Notes: generated from the sequence alone by a model not told the origin. A stretch of DNA of 64,000 nt from Pseudoips prasinana (GCA_951640165.1 OX621253.1:11488001-11552000); one strand, 5' to 3'; counted from the first letter of the stretch, positions 1-63,786 are shown. Program-made: numbers and translations.

Positions 1-110
1 TATGCTCATCACACAAAGATTTGTCCTGGCTGGGGATCGAACCCACGACCTATGGTAGGAGTCAGAGTCACTAGCTAACCAACGAGCCAGTCGAAGATAA
101 AGTTCAGATA
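1..110 (-). repeat. tRNA-derived SINE head
   Basis: On the minus strand it reads TTGGTTAGC ... GGTCGTGGGTTCGATCCCC, with A-box-like and B-box-like promoter words. A SINE and not a tRNA gene: the body does not fold as a full tRNA and the same text recurs in the window. Confidence 0.7.
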
Positions 111-2639
111 AGGATTCTATTTGACCCAACGGCAACTTAAGTCAAATAAAAATTGAATAATTGACAAACTTTTTTTTCTGTACCTTTATCTTTAGGTGCC
201 TTTATTTTTTTCTACACACATTACGTAATGATCTTTAACAATATCGGTAAAATTCATGGTAATTTCAAACTGTATAAAAAAACGCTATCACAGTAAAATT
301 TATATTCATCGCGTTAAAAACGGTCCACTTCTAATACATACGAGTATTTTATACGCACTAGTACTGGGCCTTCACATGTCCTATTTGTAAATGAAAATAA
401 ACTGTATGTTGTATGCATAAAGTTGATTTTGCTTTGATTATTATAGAAAGAAGGTATGACGAGCCAAGACAGCAATATATTAGCGCTTTTAAATAACGCG
501 TGAATGAATAGAAATAAATAGAATCAATCGTCGAAATGACAATATATGGATGCCGACATTATTTGATGATTTATCTGGAATGTGTACCGAATAACGCAAT
601 AAGTAATAAAGGCTAAATTCTTCAAAAATTTAAGACTAGACTTATGTAGAATTTGTAACCGTGTAGGTTCAAATCTAAACTATTCCAAGATTAGAATAGT
701 ATAGAAACGGACTTTTTTTGATATGTAATAGGTCTGGAATAGTTAAGGAATGAAAAGAGAAAAAAAATAGTAAAAAGTTGTTGAATCAAGACTAAATATA
801 CAAAGCAAAATATTACGCAGAAAAATTTCGTCATTATGCCATGTGAAGTACCAGCTATATATTTACTACAAACTCTTAAAAATAATCGTATGACGTTAAT
901 TTCGATAGGTAATTTTATATCTATGAATAATTCGAGATAGCCTCGCTTCTCTTTACTTTTTATTGTTCTATACTTTTATCTAATTAAAATCTAGTTAAAA
1001 CTCGATGGCAACGACAGTAAAGTATCGTATCTCCAAAAACATAAACAGAATTTGGAACATTAAAGGCCTAAATAAAATTCTAATAAATACTTGAAATTGA
1101 AAATCAACAGTGTAAGAGTTACGATACTATACGTAGCCATTGCAAGTAAATATAATAATTTGTAGTAGTAGAGTATATAGGCCTATTTATTAGTAGTCTT
1201 GAAAGAAAATGCTTTAATAAATAATTGTTCTGGAATGGTTATTTTATTAGTCATGTGTATTGTCCACTGGCTTGGAACTATTGTTCTTATCTGTTCAGTA
1301 CTCTATAAGCAGCACCGGACTAGCTAAACTATAGCTTATGCTGCCCGTAACATCTAGGTTAATAAATTGTGGTCTACATATTTCCCAACTTAGACACTAT
1401 GATTAGTTAGTGAGTTAATATATTAACTGTTCATAGTAGCAAATTTGTCACAGGCAATATATCAAACTTGTATACCTATTACCAATGGCCATGGCCAACT
1501 TCTATAGTCATTTGGTTTACTACTAACTTATTCATAAACATCAGTGAAACTTCTTTCTCTAACGCACCTACAAATACACGTTAGAATGAGATGACAAGTA
1601 TATGTTGCTTCGTTCATTCATCGTGTAATTTCATATATCGCTTCTACTAAGCCTACGCCAGTTACGTTAAAAGTTCCCTACTAAAGTCGTCAACAAACAC
1701 TGTACCCCTAACGAGCCTTAAAATATTTTCTATAGCACTTCGAAGTTACGACCTTATGTCAGCATATATAAAGTTCATAATTTTATTATCTATCGTTCCG
1801 ACAGCAATAGCTAGTAAGGACTTATTCGTAATAAGGGCACAGGATCTCCACAAAATCCCCACCACACTGTCTATAAGAATTTATCAGCTTTTAGAACCTA
1901 AAGCTATTAGTTTCAACAAATCCGACATTCTTTAATTATCTAATACAGCATATATGGATATTACAATATTTTGTTTTCCATATGCGGACTTACTTAAAGT
2001 CGAAACTTTATTTTCTCTAAGTAAATTATATTACATTACTTAAAATGATAGTCCGACGTTTTGACATTTAGATTGTTTTTTTAATACTAAATGATTTAGA
2101 TGATAGATCTAAATCATCTTTAATAATGCATAGTTTAGTGAAAATGATCGACAAATAGTGAAAAATGCCAATTGCTACGGTAAATAGTTCCTAAGAACTT
2201 GGTCGAGATCTCCAATTAAAGTATTTAGATAGCGAACCTTTAACAAGGGAGTTCATTGCTTTAGGCAAGCATATAACTGATTAGGAATTCCATATGAGTA
2301 ATGCCAGTTTTCGCAAAAGTAACAGGTAAGTATGTCAGAGTTAACGTCAAAATCGTGACGTTTTACGTGCGCCGTGGGTCCTAAGAACTAATGACAAACT
2401 TTGACCTGATGATTAAACTATCATCTTAACGTATAGTAGTTTTTAGTTAAGACAGTTTTATCAAAAGTCTCTGTCTACTGTCAACTGTTTGGTGAATTGA
2501 AAGGCTTAGAACGTCAATTAAGAACTATTTTACGTGCGCCGAGAGGATCCTTAATTACCAGCCGGACGATACCTAACAAGATCTGAAACTATCTGCACAA
2601 AAATTAAGTCGTTGATAGTTTAAGGTATGCTGAAATGGT
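110..2639. other. AT-rich sequence, no gene seen
   Basis: Downstream of the HEATR5 stop. Short AT-rich words and scattered repeat debris only; no frame with recognisable protein. Confidence 0.6.
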
Positions 2640-2885
2640 TTGGGCATTGCATTGCACTAACAAAAGAAGTATAGTTGGCCTGTGTGAATGACACAACCGG
2701 AAGGGGAAGACATTCTCTGACCAAATCAGAGATGTTCTCAAGAAAGGCCAGGTCAAAGGTACCATTAAGTGGCAGTCGTTCACTGCCATTATATTCAAAA
2801 GTGGTGTGCAAAGATCGTGAAAAATGGAAATCATTCGTCTCTACTTCCCCTCTCGAAAACAGGCGAGAGTCTATAATATATATGT
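2640..2885 (+). mobile_element. RTE-like LINE 3' fragment
   Basis: Degraded end of an RTE-type polymerase: the frame around 2675 has VACVNDTTGRGRHSLT and ends DREKWKSF, the usual C-terminal DR..W motif. A sister fragment is at 14640-14910. Confidence 0.6.
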
Positions 2886-3059
2886 ATAGTTCAACTCTAA
2901 TGTCTGTTGTTAACTGTATAGTTATTTGGACAGGCTTAGCGTGCAATAGAATGGTATATTATATTTCTTTTATGGACTTTCAAATAAGTTATAAATCTCT
3001 ATGAATGACGTTTTAATTTTGATGGTTACGTATTTAAAGCCGTGGGTAGTTCATTAATT

Positions 3060-52815
<49,756 letters not shown>

Positions 52816-52924
52816 CTGTTGTTACAAAATAAACACAACGACAATAAGTAATGTAATCAGGAGTTACTTAGGAGAAATCCATAACAATATAAATTATACA
52901 ATGGAATACAAAATTAATATGTTA

Positions 52925-53014
52925 CAAACAAGGGATGAAACTCGTCGAGTGCTCGAACGCGACAATAAATTTAGTCGCATTCGAGCACTTAACGAGATAG
53001 CAACCCTTGTGAAT
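52925..53014. repeat. Imperfect hairpin upstream of exon 1
   Basis: ACAAGGGATGAAACTCGTCG on the left pairs with CGAGATAGCAACCCTTGT on the right, through an inner stem CGAGTGCTCGAACGCGAC / GTCGCATTCGAGCACTT. It looks like a small fold-back element. Confidence 0.8.
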
Positions 53015-53859
53015 GGTCCGTGGAGGACTAACACGTTATGGGTATTGGGCGGAATTAACACTACATATTCATTTTGTATTTTGAATGTTACAACGTCAAT
53101 AAAAAAATCAGGACACGTGCACAATTAAATGTAATAAGTATATGAAAACAACACTGTTAAAAAAGACAGACTATTTATATTTAAAGCTACATCATCATCA
53201 TATCAACGAAAAGACGTCCACAGATGGGCAAAGGCCTCCCGCAACCCTCCGGTCTTACGTTACTCGCATGCAATGGGTTCCAGCGACCCTCACAAGATGA
53301 CCAGTCTGCCTATGCTGCGTCTTTTTGCGTTCGCTGTCGCCACTCGAGAACCGACTGACCGACCGACGAGCTATGTGCCCTGAACGCTGCCACATCACCT
53401 TGGCAATTCAAGGTGTAAGTAACGGAAATAGTGATTGATTCATTTGATTTTTAAAAGTCTTTATTTATAACGCTGTACTAAAAACATTTATTTATATTTA
53501 CAAATGATCTGATTCCAGATGTAAATATTACAATTATTACTTTCGTTTGATTAAGCTACGGCACCTTTTTAAACTTAACATAGAATACAATTTTTATTTT
53601 ATTTTTATTAATATGATGTTACCTATAAATGATTAATTAAACTAAATTAATGCTGTCTTAGTAGGGACATACATTATATGGTATTATGTGATGGTAACAG
53701 AAATAGTGGCTGAAACTTAAAATGCTTAATTTCCTAATTAAAATAAAAGTGTTAAACCTAAGACAAAAATGACGATTAGCTGATGGATTTTGTATAGGAT
53801 ACAAAAGTAAATTGTATTTAATGAAATTATATGAATATCAGAAAATTCATCAGCGTTTC

Positions 53860-54595
53860 TTCGATGTCATCCATAATTTATATTACAACTTATATAAATT
53901 AATTATAAGTGGCGTTCTATCTCCGTTACTTTTTGCAATTTTCATAAATTCCATATCCAATCAACTTATTTCATCCTACTACCTTTACGCAGATGATCTT
54001 CAAATTTATTCAAAAGCACCACTTGAAGAGCTTCACGAAGCCATTCATAATATTAGTACCGATTTATGTCAGATAAGTAGCTGGGCTAGGTCTTATGGAC
54101 TGCAAATAAATACTTCTAAAACGCAAGTCATTGTTGTTGGTAGCTCCAGAAAGATTTCTATGGTAGACTGGTCGCTTGTAGCACAGGTGCGCTTTAATAG
54201 TTCAGTCATACCGCTCTCGAAGATGGTAAAAAAACTTGGTATACGAAGCAGTTTAAAGAAGTTAGTCGAAAAATGTTTGCTTCCGCTGGGTCACTTAGAC
54301 GACTTCGTAATTTTTTGAAGACCACCACCAAGATTTCGCTAGCCCATTCCCTTCTCCTACCGATTTTAGACTACGCTGATGCCAGCTATCTCGATATCAC
54401 GGAGGACCAATTAAACAAACTTGAGAGGCTCCAAAATTTTTGTATTCGATTCATATTTGGTTTGCGTAAATATGATCATGTTTCCGAATCTCGTGCAAAA
54501 CTCAAGTGGTTACCTATACGACTTCGCCGGAATGCTCACATTGTTTCTCTTCTATATAGTATATTGTTCAATCAGCTACTCCGACTTACTTAAAA
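53860..54595 (+). pseudogene. LINE reverse transcriptase fragment, frameshifted
   Basis: The first frame has SGVLSPLLFAIFINSISNQL and YYLYADDLQIYSKAPL (catalytic YADD). The next frame, from about 54273, has LAHSLLLPILDYADASYLDI and ERLQNFCIRFIFGLRKYDHV. Both belong to a Jockey/CR1-like polymerase, with the 5' half lost. Confidence 0.85.
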
Positions 54596-55216
54596 GAACG
54601 TTTTGAGTTCCTCCACGAGACACATTCGAGGTTGCTGAGATCATCGAAAAATTTACGAATCAAGATACCAATATATATATATATATGTATTTATTTATTT
54701 ATTGTTAAAATAACCATGGAACAAAAAAATACCTTTCTGCTAATTATGCCAACAAATACCCAAATGCCTTTTCTTTACTCCTGGTCCATTCAACGGTTTG
54801 CCTGGAAGAGATCGCACTTAGCGGTAAGGCCGCCATTTGTATAATCTTAACATACCCATAGTTTCTTTTTATGTATTATTTTTTGGTGTACAATAAAGAG
54901 TTACTTCCTTACTTACTATTATAAAATGGATTTGGTTATTGATATTATGACAATTAATTTATTGATATTGTGTAAACTGATTATTTGACCTTGTTATATT
55001 CTAGTTACTTGTTTTAAAAGTACGTAAACTGAAATGTAGATAATACTATACTCAATTAAATGTCATTGCATCTCTATCTAATATAGCTCATATGAAAAGA
55101 ACAGACAAGATAGAACTGCCAATCTATGTGTACCTAGTGTTTATTTGTATATAGGAACGCTTAAGAATCAACGCATAAGGGATCGACATGACATGTAGTA
55201 ACGTGTTCTAAAATTA

Positions 55217-55474
55217 AGGCTGATTTCAGAGTCGCGCCGAATGCGCGCGTTTACAATTACACTAGATAGTAGTTGCGTTTCATAGTCACGCAGTTCAAAC
55301 GCGCCGCCGGTGACACGCGCGCAGGCCAGCGCTGCCCGAGCTCCTCTACTGGCAGTTAGCGTTTCAGAGTGACGCATCTCGCACGTTGCGCCGTTGCGTA
55401 TACTTAAAATGTCTGTTGAGACGCGCTGGCCTCCGGCGCGTGCCTCGCGCGTCACTCTGAAATAAGCCTTAAGG
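55217..55474. mobile_element. GC-rich MITE with terminal inverted repeats
   Basis: The left end AAGGCTGATTTCAGAGTCGC and the right end (complement) AAGGCTTATTTCAGAGTGAC match with few changes. The inside is GC-rich with CGCGC words and no supported gene. Confidence 0.8.
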
Positions 55475-56814
55475 TTTTCCTCAGAATTTCGCGCCAAAAC
55501 TAAAGATGTCCTATCATTTTCATACTATGTTAAATAGAAATGCAATTATACAAATTATATAGTGTAGTTGGTAGATTTTTTGATACTTACGTGACACTTA
55601 TCGTGATATTTTTTACAATTCACACAATATCTTTATAAATTGTAGCCTATGTGTTATTCTGATGTATAAGATATATTATTGTAAAGTTTCATTGAAATCC
55701 ATTTAGTGGTAGTGGTAGTTTTTACGTGCAAGAGTAACAAACATCCATCCATCCATCCAGTTGGTATTGCAATAGTTACGCTTACTATTGCAATACCAAC
55801 TGGATTCAAATGGCGTCCCAAATTATTAAACATGTAATTTCCTAGTAAAATTATCTACATAATTTACAAAATCTTAATTGAACCTCTTCGCATGCATACA
55901 CGTTCCAATAAAAGAAAGTATTTAGGTGTAGGTAATCGGTGTATACACGAAAGAAAATAGACAATTAAAATGGCAACCTTCCTCCTTTTGGTAATCGGTT
56001 AAAAATAAACACACAATTAGTTCACGTGACGACCCAAATGTTCTAAAGTTCACCTATTGTGTACTTACGTCACTATTCAACCTGATCCGTATCACCCTTG
56101 TGACCTATGTACACAAAGGTCTATGTGAATCTGTATAGCTATGTACTATGAATAATGACACCCTTGGGTGGCGGCTTTTATTAGCGAGACCGTGACGACC
56201 TCAGCCACACTGGATTATAACAAATTAGTCAGCGAAACCTCGCAGTAAAGGGTCGTAACTCGTATAGCAAGATCAATACTAACTATCGTATATGACATTA
56301 AAAAATATGAATGAAAATCGGACCACTTATGCATTCATGATAGAAATCTTTTTAGTTTTATTGGCGCTACTAAAGATAAAGATAAAAGTCATTTATTTGC
56401 GTGAATAAGGTGACAAAAGTTCTTAACATAATACAAATAGGTATGTCTTTTCAGCATGCAAATATACATTTTAATACTAAAAAATTACCATACAATTTAT
56501 AGACATTTACTTCATTCATTATTAATAATAATACATAGCAATATAGATTTTTTAAAATATAAACACTCAAGGCTCACAGCGTATAGTCAAGGTATTCTTG
56601 TATACTATAAAAACATTTATCCGTTAAAAATTTGGTTAAGTAACGTTTAAATTTAAAAAATGGTAGTGCTTTTATGATACTGGGCACTTTATTAAATAAT
56701 TTAATACACATAATATAGCGGTTGTTAGCTGTACAGCTGTGAGATTCGTTTTCGGTCTGTATAGCTTATTGGCATTAACCGACCGAGGTGCATACTAAGG
56801 CGTTCAAAACTTCA

Positions 56815-56890
56815 CGCGTGGCGCAGTGCTTAATTTAGGCGCCTCGCTAAAACGTGTTTGGGATTCGAGTGCCGCACAGGATAACTATTT
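56815..56890 (+). repeat. tRNA-derived SINE fragment
   Basis: CGTGGCGCAGTGCTTAATTT and GGATTCGAGTGCCGCACAGG, a head related to 30635. Confidence 0.65.
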
Positions 56891-57039
56891 TTTTATTTAT
56901 AACTTTATGCACATTAAATAGTACAAAGGCGGACTTAATGCCCAAGGCATTTTCTGCCAGTCAACCTTAGGGTGGTGCAGAGATAGCATGGTAGGTGCAC
57001 GGATCATACTATTAGGTATCAAAGAATAAGAAAGTAAAC

Positions 57040-57135
57040 AAACACAATACTATACTATACAATACTATAAATACTATATTATACAATACTATACTATATA
57101 ATACTATACTATATGATACTATACTATAAAATCCG
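57040..57135. repeat. Minisatellite of ACTATACTATA type
   Basis: Irregular repeats of AATACTATACTATA over about 95 bases. Confidence 0.85.
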
Positions 57136-57162
57136 ATCATGATACATATATTAAATTTATAA

Positions 57163-57300
57163 CAGGGGGGTTTCTGCTAACAATTTGCGAAGTAAATGCT
57201 CACGAACTTTTCTTTTAAATGAGATGCGACTCGTGGCCATCCTGATTTCGAGAGGTAATGCATTCCACTGAAGAATTGACTGTACAAAGAAAGAAGAGTG
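57163..57300 (-). mobile_element. LINE polymerase C-terminal fragment
   Basis: The minus frame reads ILQWNALPLEIRMATSR and SFKRKVREHLLRKLL then a stop, the common WNxLP...FKRxLRxxL ending of Jockey/CR1-like LINEs. Confidence 0.8.
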
Positions 57301-58818
57301 AAGAAAGAAGGAGGATTTTGTATGGGCCGTAGTTGTCCTGATTCTCGAGTGTGCTTTGTGTCCGTGAATAACATGTCTTTAAAGTGTCCTGCAGTACAGG
57401 GATTTATTTAAAAAGGGTATCTTAATTTCTTCTTTGCCATGGGCAGATTGCACTGCTTATATTATGTGACAATATAAATTTTATATATTTACAACATGTA
57501 ACGTAATTAACGCACACCCTCAAACACCCCAATTAGAATATTATGTTGTAATCATAATACATACACTGAATTTTTTATTTAACATGTATATACATTTTTA
57601 TTTACAAAATTAGTTTCTTGGAATGAAGTTTATTTTCTTTATTTTGTATTGAACGAACGATGGAAATTGTATGAATACAAATAAACTGCGATTTTAAAAG
57701 TATTATTACTTTGACTAACGGTCCATTTTAACTTGTTTTGACTGTACAGGGTTAATATGGCAATAATTTCCATAGTTTTAATTATTTTGGAATAATAAAT
57801 TACCTATATTAAAAATGATATGAATCGATTCAGTAAACGATTTGAACGAACTATTTTCAGGGTGTGCGTTAATTATGTTACATGTTGTATATCATTTTGT
57901 AATTAAGTTATTTTCATTGTCATCACTAATCGGGCGTACATTAGCATTGTGATACGAAAATTACACGCCGTCATATCAATTACGAACGCAGTAGGTGCTT
58001 TTGTTCCTAAAACATGGCAGACTGATATGTTTACAGATGCATGTGAAAGATCATATCATATTGAAAAGAACTCCAAAACTTTGATATAATGATATAGCGA
58101 AGGCATAGTACACCGCATCTATTGAATTAGTTTCTAGAAACATGACTGACAGTATATATGTAGAGTTCGGTCAATTTATATTATTTGCCATTCGATTTGA
58201 CACAGATACATCATATACTCCAATAGATGGCACCTACATCCTCCGTAGAGGTGTTAGCAAGGAAAATCATAAACTGAAATCGGTGTATATCGTTTTTAGC
58301 TTAACGGTTGAGCGCATACCGTGGACTAGTAGACGATGTTGTGTTATCCCCGCCGGACGACTTGATTTATGACTTCCGTTTTGAATTTAGATTTAATATT
58401 TGTTATAACAATCAAAATCTCATATTATATGTTAATTTGATTAATGATCAATAAAGTGTAACCTTGTAAGGTTTCCCTTACTAAATTTAATTAACTTTAA
58501 ATTAGGAACAATCGAAACTTCATCAGTGGAAACATTTCACTACAAGATTTACCCTTAATTCCCACGTAAAAAGGACACCGTCAAAGCAAAACTATGTCCT
58601 CCAACGCAACGTGGCGTCAGATTTAATACCGTATCAAATGTATTGTACAGGTCCTTGTAATGCGAATGCCACGTAAAAGGCAAAATTGTATGAAAGGTAG
58701 GAAAAAGCCATACAATGGTGTCTAAAATACTAGTAGTCTTTTGTAGACAGGTAAAGGTAATCCTACTAATATTATAAACGCGAAAGTTTTTAAGTATGGA
58801 TGGATGTTTGTTACTCTT

Positions 58819-59057
58819 TGGGCCAGCGCAGACAGAGAGGAGCTCAGCGGAGAGGATTTTATTAAGGCACTAGAAAATCAACTTTAAAATTATTTAAATA
58901 AAGTGCATGTATGCTTGAACATTATAATGCGCGAGACTGCGCGAGCATTTTATCAGGTTCAAGCATATATGCACCTTATTCCTATAGCTCTAAAGTTCAT
59001 TTTCTAGTGCCTTAATAAAATACTCTCCGCTGCGCTCCTTATTGTCTGCGCTGACCC
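58819..59057. mobile_element. Fold-back MITE nested in a repeat
   Basis: The ends GGGCCAGCGCAGACAGAGAG and its near-complement enclose inverted arms reaching to the centre. The host repeat reads ACTCTTT before and TTTCACGTAAAAAC after; related unfilled copies elsewhere in the window read on through a single TTT-type junction. Confidence 0.75.
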
Positions 59058-59984
59058 TTTCACGTAAAAACTACTGAATGGATATACAATAATACAGCTT
59101 ATACATCAGAATAACATATAGGATACAATTTATAAAGATATTGTGTGAATTGTCCAAAATATGACGATCAATCAAGTAAGTAGGAAAATATCTACCATCT
59201 GCGAGTTAATCCGGCGTGCACTGCCAAAACCGTTAGAGGTACACATCCTACTAATATTATAAATGCGAAAGTTTGTGAGTATAGATGTATGTTTGTTACT
59301 TTTTTACGCCAAGACTTCTTAATCACGGGTGAAACCGCGGGACATAGCTAGTATATTATAATATAGTAAGGAATACTTAAGGCGCTGACATTAGCTAAAT
59401 TAGTGCTGTTCCGCAAGTTTTTAGTCAATACTACAAAGTATATCTTGAAAGAAATTCAACCCAAAACACTTTTCACTATTTTTACTCGCCAGGAAAACAC
59501 GAGGTGCTTTTTTTTCTTTTCAACCTATGCTTAAAACATACTTATCTGAAAAAATTACAATTCCATTAATTTTTTTGTTCAAAATGTTCGTATCAAAGAT
59601 TATATTTTTCTCGCAATTCATGATTTTCTTTTCACTCTATTATCAGCCGTATATGGTAGGTAATACGGGGACGAGACTAGCGTGATACGATAAAACATAA
59701 CAAGAACGTACTTACATAAACTAGCGAAAAATGTTTTGGATAATCACTATCGAACCAAAGGGGTCATCGAAACATGTTACATATGCATTGATAGTGCCAA
59801 TAATCGCATCGCAAAAAAACAACAAATAAGCAGCTGCATCCGTTCGACTAAATAAAGACTCAACAGGTGCAAAGATTCACAAAACTGTTCAAGGTAAAAG
59901 GATTTCTCTATTGTTTGAACACCCGACGTAAAAGCAGAAAAGAGGGGTGTTATAATTTTGACGTGAATGTCTATCTCTATGCGC

Positions 59985-59992
59985 GCGCGCGC

Positions 59993-60027
<35 letters not shown>

Positions 60028-60155
60028 TGTGTGTGTGTATGTGTGTGTTTGTGTGTGTGTGTGTGTTTGTGGGTGTGTTTGTATGTGTGTTTGAGTGTGT
60101 GTGTGTTTGTGTGTGTGTGTGTGTTTTTGTTTGAGGGTGTGTGTGCGTGTGTGTC
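59985..60155. repeat. (GT)n microsatellite
   Basis: About 170 bases of GT with scattered changes, preceded by a (GC)n run (GCGCGCGCGCGT). Open frames across it on both strands are repeat artefacts. Confidence 0.95.
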
Positions 60156-60329
60156 ATCGAACGGATGAACCGATTTCGATGCGGTTTTTTATTTTGAAAG
60201 CCAGTTTCCTTGCGGTGGTTCTTAGCTATGTTTGGTTAATATCGGTCCAGAAGTGTAAGAGTATCTGTTCTTTCATTTTACTTTAATTATATGTAATTGG
60301 AGGCGGAGTTTTCTAACGGTTAATATATT

Positions 60330-60780
60330 GCTTACTTGTTATGCCCCGCTGTTTCACCCGCGTTAAACTTTATAAATTATAGCTTTCTATATTAATCGGA
60401 CATAATATAAGCTATATTTCTACAAAGTTTCATCAAAAATCGTTCAGTAGTTTTAGGCGTAAAAGAGTAACAGACATACATCCATACATCTATACTCACA
60501 AACTTTCGTATTTATAATATTAGTAGGATGTGTACCTCTAGCGGTTTTGGCAGTGCACTGTGTTTTTTTCCTACTTACTTCACACTTATCGTCATATTTT
60601 GGACAATTCACACAATATCTTTATAAATTGCAGCCTGTGTGTTATTCTTGTACAAGCTATGTATTTTATTGTAAAGTTTCATTAAAATCCATTCAGTAGT
60701 TTTTACATGAAAGAGTAACAAACATCCATCCATACTTACAAACTTTCACGTTTATCATATTAGTAGGGTATATTTCAAAC
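60330..60780 (+). repeat. Family C-like repeats, two copies
   Basis: ATGCCCCGCTGTTTCACCCG, AGAGTAACAGACATACATCC and ACTTTCGTATTTATAATATT, then a second partial copy. Related pieces: 16810-16915, 17020-17200, 38995-39130, 55610-55770, 58750-59350. Confidence 0.7.
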
Positions 60781-61458
60781 TGTATGATATACTGACTTGT
60801 TCGTATGATTAATTGAAACCGGTCAAGTATATTGATATCGAAAAACAATTATCCATCTTCTGACACAGTCGGGTAAAAAAATGCCGCCAACTCGTGTTCA
60901 AGTAATTGGGTCGGTCGCTTTATCGCACTCTCAACCGATGGTCAGCAAAGATTAAGAACGTTATGTACTTTGTAAGCTTACAGGCTTGAGCACGAAATTA
61001 TCGCCTAATTACGTAGTGCCGGGCCAAATATTTACGTCTTCGACCAGGTTGGCTTTTGTTACCCATTATGACTTTATATTTCGCGCCCGGTAACTTTCAA
61101 AACGTGTATTAGGGTTCCATCCTCTATTGCAGTAGAAATGTTTTAAATTGATGGAGTTTTAACATTATTACAAGCCTATAGAGTTCATATTCATATTCAT
61201 TTATTCGCATAATACAGGTAAGGTGCATAGAGTTGGTTACATGATATAATTATAAGTACGCTGTATTATAACCACACAAGGTATGCAAATCAGTTTATAA
61301 TTCTAACAGTCTAATACAATTTTTGTTTTATTGATAATACATGTAGAAAAATGTCGTCATAAGTAGAGATATGTCTAAAAGCAAAAATGTCAAAACGTCA
61401 AAAATGAGTAAAAATAAATGTCAAATATAATCAAAATTCAAACTAATATTACAATTTA

Positions 61459-61615
61459 TCTGATAAGAAATCCCTGATACTGTAATAACACTTTTCAACA
61501 AGCAACTTTCTTAATTTAGTCTTAAATCTGGCCATTTCTGTCTCCTTAAGAGTTTTCGGCAGTTTATTATAAATTTTCGGAGCCATACAGAAAAAAATAT
61601 AGTAACCATTATAAT
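61459..61615 (-). mobile_element. LINE polymerase C-terminal fragment
   Basis: The minus frame reads APKIYNKLPKTLKETEMARF and LRKLLVEKCYYSIRDFL then a stop, the same class of ending as at 57163. Confidence 0.8.
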
Positions 61616-62064
61616 GCTGGAAATTCTTTCTTTTACACTACTGAACCAATTTAAATGTAATTACATCTCTCTCTATTAATCACGAAAGAAAAGAATAGGG
61701 CATATATAAAACTGACAAACTGTGCATTAATAAGAGCTTAGAGCGCATAATTAGTGGACAGATTCTAACGTTTCGCGTTTACTCATTATTTCGCGGCAGA
61801 ACTAAAGATGCCATGTCTTTTTGCATTGCATAAAATTGGGGGCATTATATGGCCGGCTTCGAGATCAAAATGTCCGGCTCTATTAAAGACGGTCGTATTG
61901 TGTGCTTGCCACTGCTAGATGGTAAGCTAACAGATAGTATGTAACATACTGTACCATGTGTGAACTGAAAACACATTTCAATGTATTTACAATGAAATGT
62001 ATTTTCAGTTCACAGAAAAAGTAAAACTTCTGGATTCCGGGTATGTGCTAGTATTAATAATAAT

Positions 62065-62432
62065 ATCCTCCTAGCCGAATTTCGGCCACGGCGGCCAGTT
62101 TCAACAGAGATTAGCCATCTGCACGGGACATATTATAGTGCTCAAGTGTGTGCGCAAACACAGGAGCACTTTCTATTCCATCACTCTCATGACCCGATGG
62201 GACGCCTAGGCGACACGACCGGAAAGAGGTCAGGTACAGGACCAACGGCTTTACGTGCTCTCCGAGGCACGGAGGTATAATACCGCCAAATTCCAGACTT
62301 CGAGCTGATGCTGAGAAATTTTTCTTTTTACAGAGAAGTCCCAAAATCACTGTTTGGCCCGACTCGGGATTTGAACCCAGGACCGCGTTCTCTGCGGGTG
62401 ATCACGCTACCGCTAGACCAACGAGGCAGTCA
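62065..62432 (-). repeat. Family D SINE, full copy with tRNA-like head
   Basis: The head at 62350-62430 reads on the minus strand CGTTGGTCTAGCGGTAGCGT ... CCTGGGTTCAAATCCCGAG (A-box and B-box words). The body has CACTTTCTATTCCATCACTC and ACCGGAAAGAGGTCAGGT. Other copies: 15680-15985, 35760-36062, 51410-51605, 63665-63785. Confidence 0.8.
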
Positions 62433-62519
62433 AGTAATATGAGAGTGATCGGGTGGAGTGGATCATACCACCAAGATGTATATTTTGTATATTTTGCAAA
62501 GTATAAATTACTGTGTGAC

Positions 62520-62710
62520 TGACGGCATAGTATATCGCCAACCCATTTCATACCGTGGGGGGCGTTGAAGTCGACCCGAGGGTATATCTGCCAGAGAATG
62601 GGCAGCAACGTCTCTCTGTGTACTATGACCATCATACTGAAATCGCCATCCGTCTGCAAAGCGTGGCGATTATGGCTTATGCCTCCAAATTATGGACAAA
62701 ACTCCATTGA
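62520..62710 (-). repeat. Family B repeat, reverse orientation
   Basis: Complement of the family B text (CGTGGGGGGCGTTGAAGTCG, CAAAGCGTGGCGATTATGGC). Confidence 0.7.
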
Positions 62711-62940
62711 AATGAAATGAAATGTAATGAACTTTATTGTGGCACATATAGGTTACATACGGATGTTATGTTACAAGTTTAGTCCTACTATGACCCGCCA
62801 TACTGGCATACAATATTGAATTGGAAGTAATATGTCATTAGATACAAATTACAATAATATTATTCAACATGTCAAATTTATAATACATTTTCCTACATAA
62901 TAATGTCATGTCAATTTATAATATTTAAATAAATAATATT

Positions 62941-63182
62941 TAGGGACAATGTCACACAGATCATCCTAGTCCCAAACTAAGCAAAGCTTGTAGGTACTAT
63001 GGGTACCAGGCAACGATATACATACTTATATAGATAGATAAATACTTATATACCTACATAGAAAACATCCATGACTCAGAAACAAATATTCGTGCTCATC
63101 ACACAAATATTTGCACTTACCGGGATTCGAACCCAGGACCACCAGCTTCGTAGGCAGGAGCACTACCAACTAGGCTACGGTG
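62941..63182 (-). repeat. tRNA-derived SINE, full copy
   Basis: The tail word CCTAGTCCCAAACTAAGCAA through to a head which, in complement, reads TAGCCTAGTTGGTAGTGCTC and CCTGGGTTCGAATCCCGG, good A and B boxes. Confidence 0.8.
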
Positions 63183-63786
63183 ATTTATACAATGACTGTT
63201 TGAATTGTTTCATGTCACTAAGTTCTCTAATAGTCTTCAGTCTAGTATAGTTCTAGTTCATTGTGAAAGTCTTTTGAGGAGGCCTTTGTCCAGCAGTGGA
63301 CGTCATTAAACTGACATGATGATGAGCTTACTTCTAACTAACGCAAAATCTTAGTAATAGAAAACTGTTCTCAGAACTCGTACATTACTTTTGTTTATAT
63401 CCTCGTGTATTTACAAGGTTTGATGTACAGCCGACGCACATCAGTGGATACACGTTGAACTCGACAGCGTCTTTATTACATTGTCATAAAGGCGATTATC
63501 TTCAAACAATTGTTTCGATTGCGTGACGTCGAACATGTGTTGTATTACTCATCGTGTAAATAAAAGCGGATTGCTCGTAAAATAGACTCATGATTCCAAA
63601 AATTGTTTCGTACTGATACTGTGTATTACGATAATAATAGCCCTGATTCTGTCTTACACATACTATCAGTCAATCTCTACGGAGACTAGCCATCTATACG
63701 GGTTATATGGATGCACATCATTTTATCTCCTTTACTCTTATGATTGGATGGGCTAGCCGACGACATCGAATAGAGATCACGTATAC

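Noticed and set aside
59777..60286. Frames rich in Thr-His or Cys-Val
   Set aside because: Translation of the (GT)n microsatellite.
62349..62430. tRNA gene
   Set aside because: Good A and B box words, but it is the head of a SINE repeated in the window and does not end as a tRNA.
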